Positions 63,217 through 64,000 of a DNA stretch of 64,000 nt are shown piece after piece. Location of the stretch: contig NC_053501.1 of assembly GCF_905171775.1 (NCBI RefSeq), positions 11,872,844 to 11,936,843 of the forward strand, read 5' to 3'. The DNA is from Rana temporaria. Taxonomy: Eukaryota > Chordata > Amphibia > Anura > Ranidae. The position numbers were made by a program, and so were the translations under genes. The notes under the pieces are model-generated. The model was given only the letters and a program-made list of their open reading frames with translations. It ran no database searches and was not told the DNA's origin. Position 1 is the first letter of the stretch. Each line of letters begins with the position of its first letter.

Positions 63217-64000
63217 GTACCTGCAGCTGTTCTTCGTGTGCAGCGTCTACCCAGGATTCTCCATACTGCATTGGATTAGCACATACACCTTATTTAATGT
63301 CGGTTATTAGAGCCAATCTATTGGTGCTTAGAGCATCGCTCTTTTAACACCTTGGTGCAGAGCACATGTAAATATGCGGCCTCTTAGAGGCTGGGCTTTG
63401 GCACCGAGCGGCCGTATATTTGTGTGCAATAGCGCCCATAGAACTGTGTTGAAAGCTTACACCCTGCTTCTTGCAATATGGAGTTTTCCGATCATGTGAC
63501 CACCGTGACCGCCGTCACAAGCCCCGCCCCACCTCGCCTCCCGCCATTCCAAACCCCTTAAAGGCTCGGTGGGAGCTGGCACCAAGGGTTTAAGTATACA
63601 CAAAGTAACAAATGATACAATTTGTGGATGACACCTCATCATTTATGTAATTCGAGAAATAATTAATTTTTCAACAATAAGTAACAAGGTGGATTTTCAA
63701 GTTTTGTGCAATGTAAGAACTTACATATTACGTATTTCAGTGTTACCAAAATCTGATTTGCTTTTTCAACCACAGTAAGTACAAAAGTCTACAAGCTCCA
63801 TCCAGATATGGTTTGCAGACCTGAAAATTTAATTTGTCATTTTATAAAAATAAATGTAAAAAAAGGTAAAAATTTCAACCATTAATTCATATAGATATTG
63901 AATATTTTATTTTACACAACATAACAACACAGAAGTTGTTGTTCTGTACAGCATTTGCCTAAAAATAAAGGCAACACCATTGTCACTCAAAAATAAATAC
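63217..64000. other. Gene-free right edge of the window
   Basis: Possible decayed fam-H-like pieces (CGAGCGGCCGTATATTTG and AAACCCCTTAAAGG near 63,405-63,565). The last 350 bases are AT-rich. No coding frame with recognisable features. Confidence 0.35.

Noticed and set aside
1..64000. tRNA, rRNA or snRNA genes
   Set aside because: I scanned for A/B-box pairs, cloverleaf arms and conserved rRNA or snRNA blocks by eye and saw none. A tRNAscan or Infernal run would settle it.

Overview
The window is vertebrate nuclear DNA packed with transposable-element remnants, and no host protein-coding gene can be supported in it. The repeat content points to a true frog (Ranidae or a close relative): dense non-autonomous DNA transposons with GGCC-type ends, TTAA-flanked elements with CCACTT ends, hAT elements, Tc1/mariner remnants and Penelope-like pieces carrying hammerhead-ribozyme motifs. 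The taxon is inferred from remembered repeat style, not from a search.

Labels used here are local. fam-A: about 700 bp, ends GGGCCAGATTCA or variants, 3-bp target duplications, 13 copies. fam-B, C, D, G, J, N, S and W: MITEs whose ends contain GTACACACG or GTGTGTAC, 3-bp duplications where visible. fam-H and L: TTAA-flanked, ends CCACTT/AAGTGG, 0.4-2 kb. fam-M, Q and X: TTAA-flanked elements ending near AGCGGA or AGTGG. hAT: 8-bp duplications. fam-I, Y and R: CCGTATTT or CTCAAGTATA ends flanked by TA. fam-T: long-armed foldback elements.

Layout. 0-8.7 kb: fam-H with a nested hAT, then fam-A, M, B and J nests. 8.7-9.8 kb: AT-rich repeat with a TA tract. 9.8-17 kb: chained fam-H/N/G/D with hAT insertions, including a three-level nest at 15.8-16.8 kb. 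17-26 kb: fam-A copies, a Penelope fragment with a ribozyme motif (18.7 kb), islands of unique sequence, fam-L/H and fam-I. 27-28.8 kb: a 63-bp minisatellite. 29.3-31.6 kb: a LINE reverse-transcriptase scrap and a Tc1 transposase remnant split by fam-A. 31.7-33.7 kb: a duplicated Penelope segment with two ribozyme motifs, one copy split by a TTAA element. 34-38.7 kb: fam-A/M, hAT and a 31-bp minisatellite. 39-46 kb: a polypurine tract, AT-rich elements and fam-A/H. 46-53 kb: foldback, B, Tc1 and G elements and a ~365-bp satellite. 53.6-57.1 kb: fam-A split by a 2-kb palindrome, then another fam-A. 57.9-64 kb: fam-S, fam-A, microsatellites, and fam-Y with a 21-bp minisatellite.

No operon or pathway is present. 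The coherent story is layered transposition: target duplications, empty sites preserved in paralogous copies within the window, and insertions inside insertions give a relative chronology. Functional cargo visible in the repeats includes hammerhead-like cores, CTCF-like core motifs in fam-A and fam-H, and TATA-to-AATAAA cassettes in the foldback elements.
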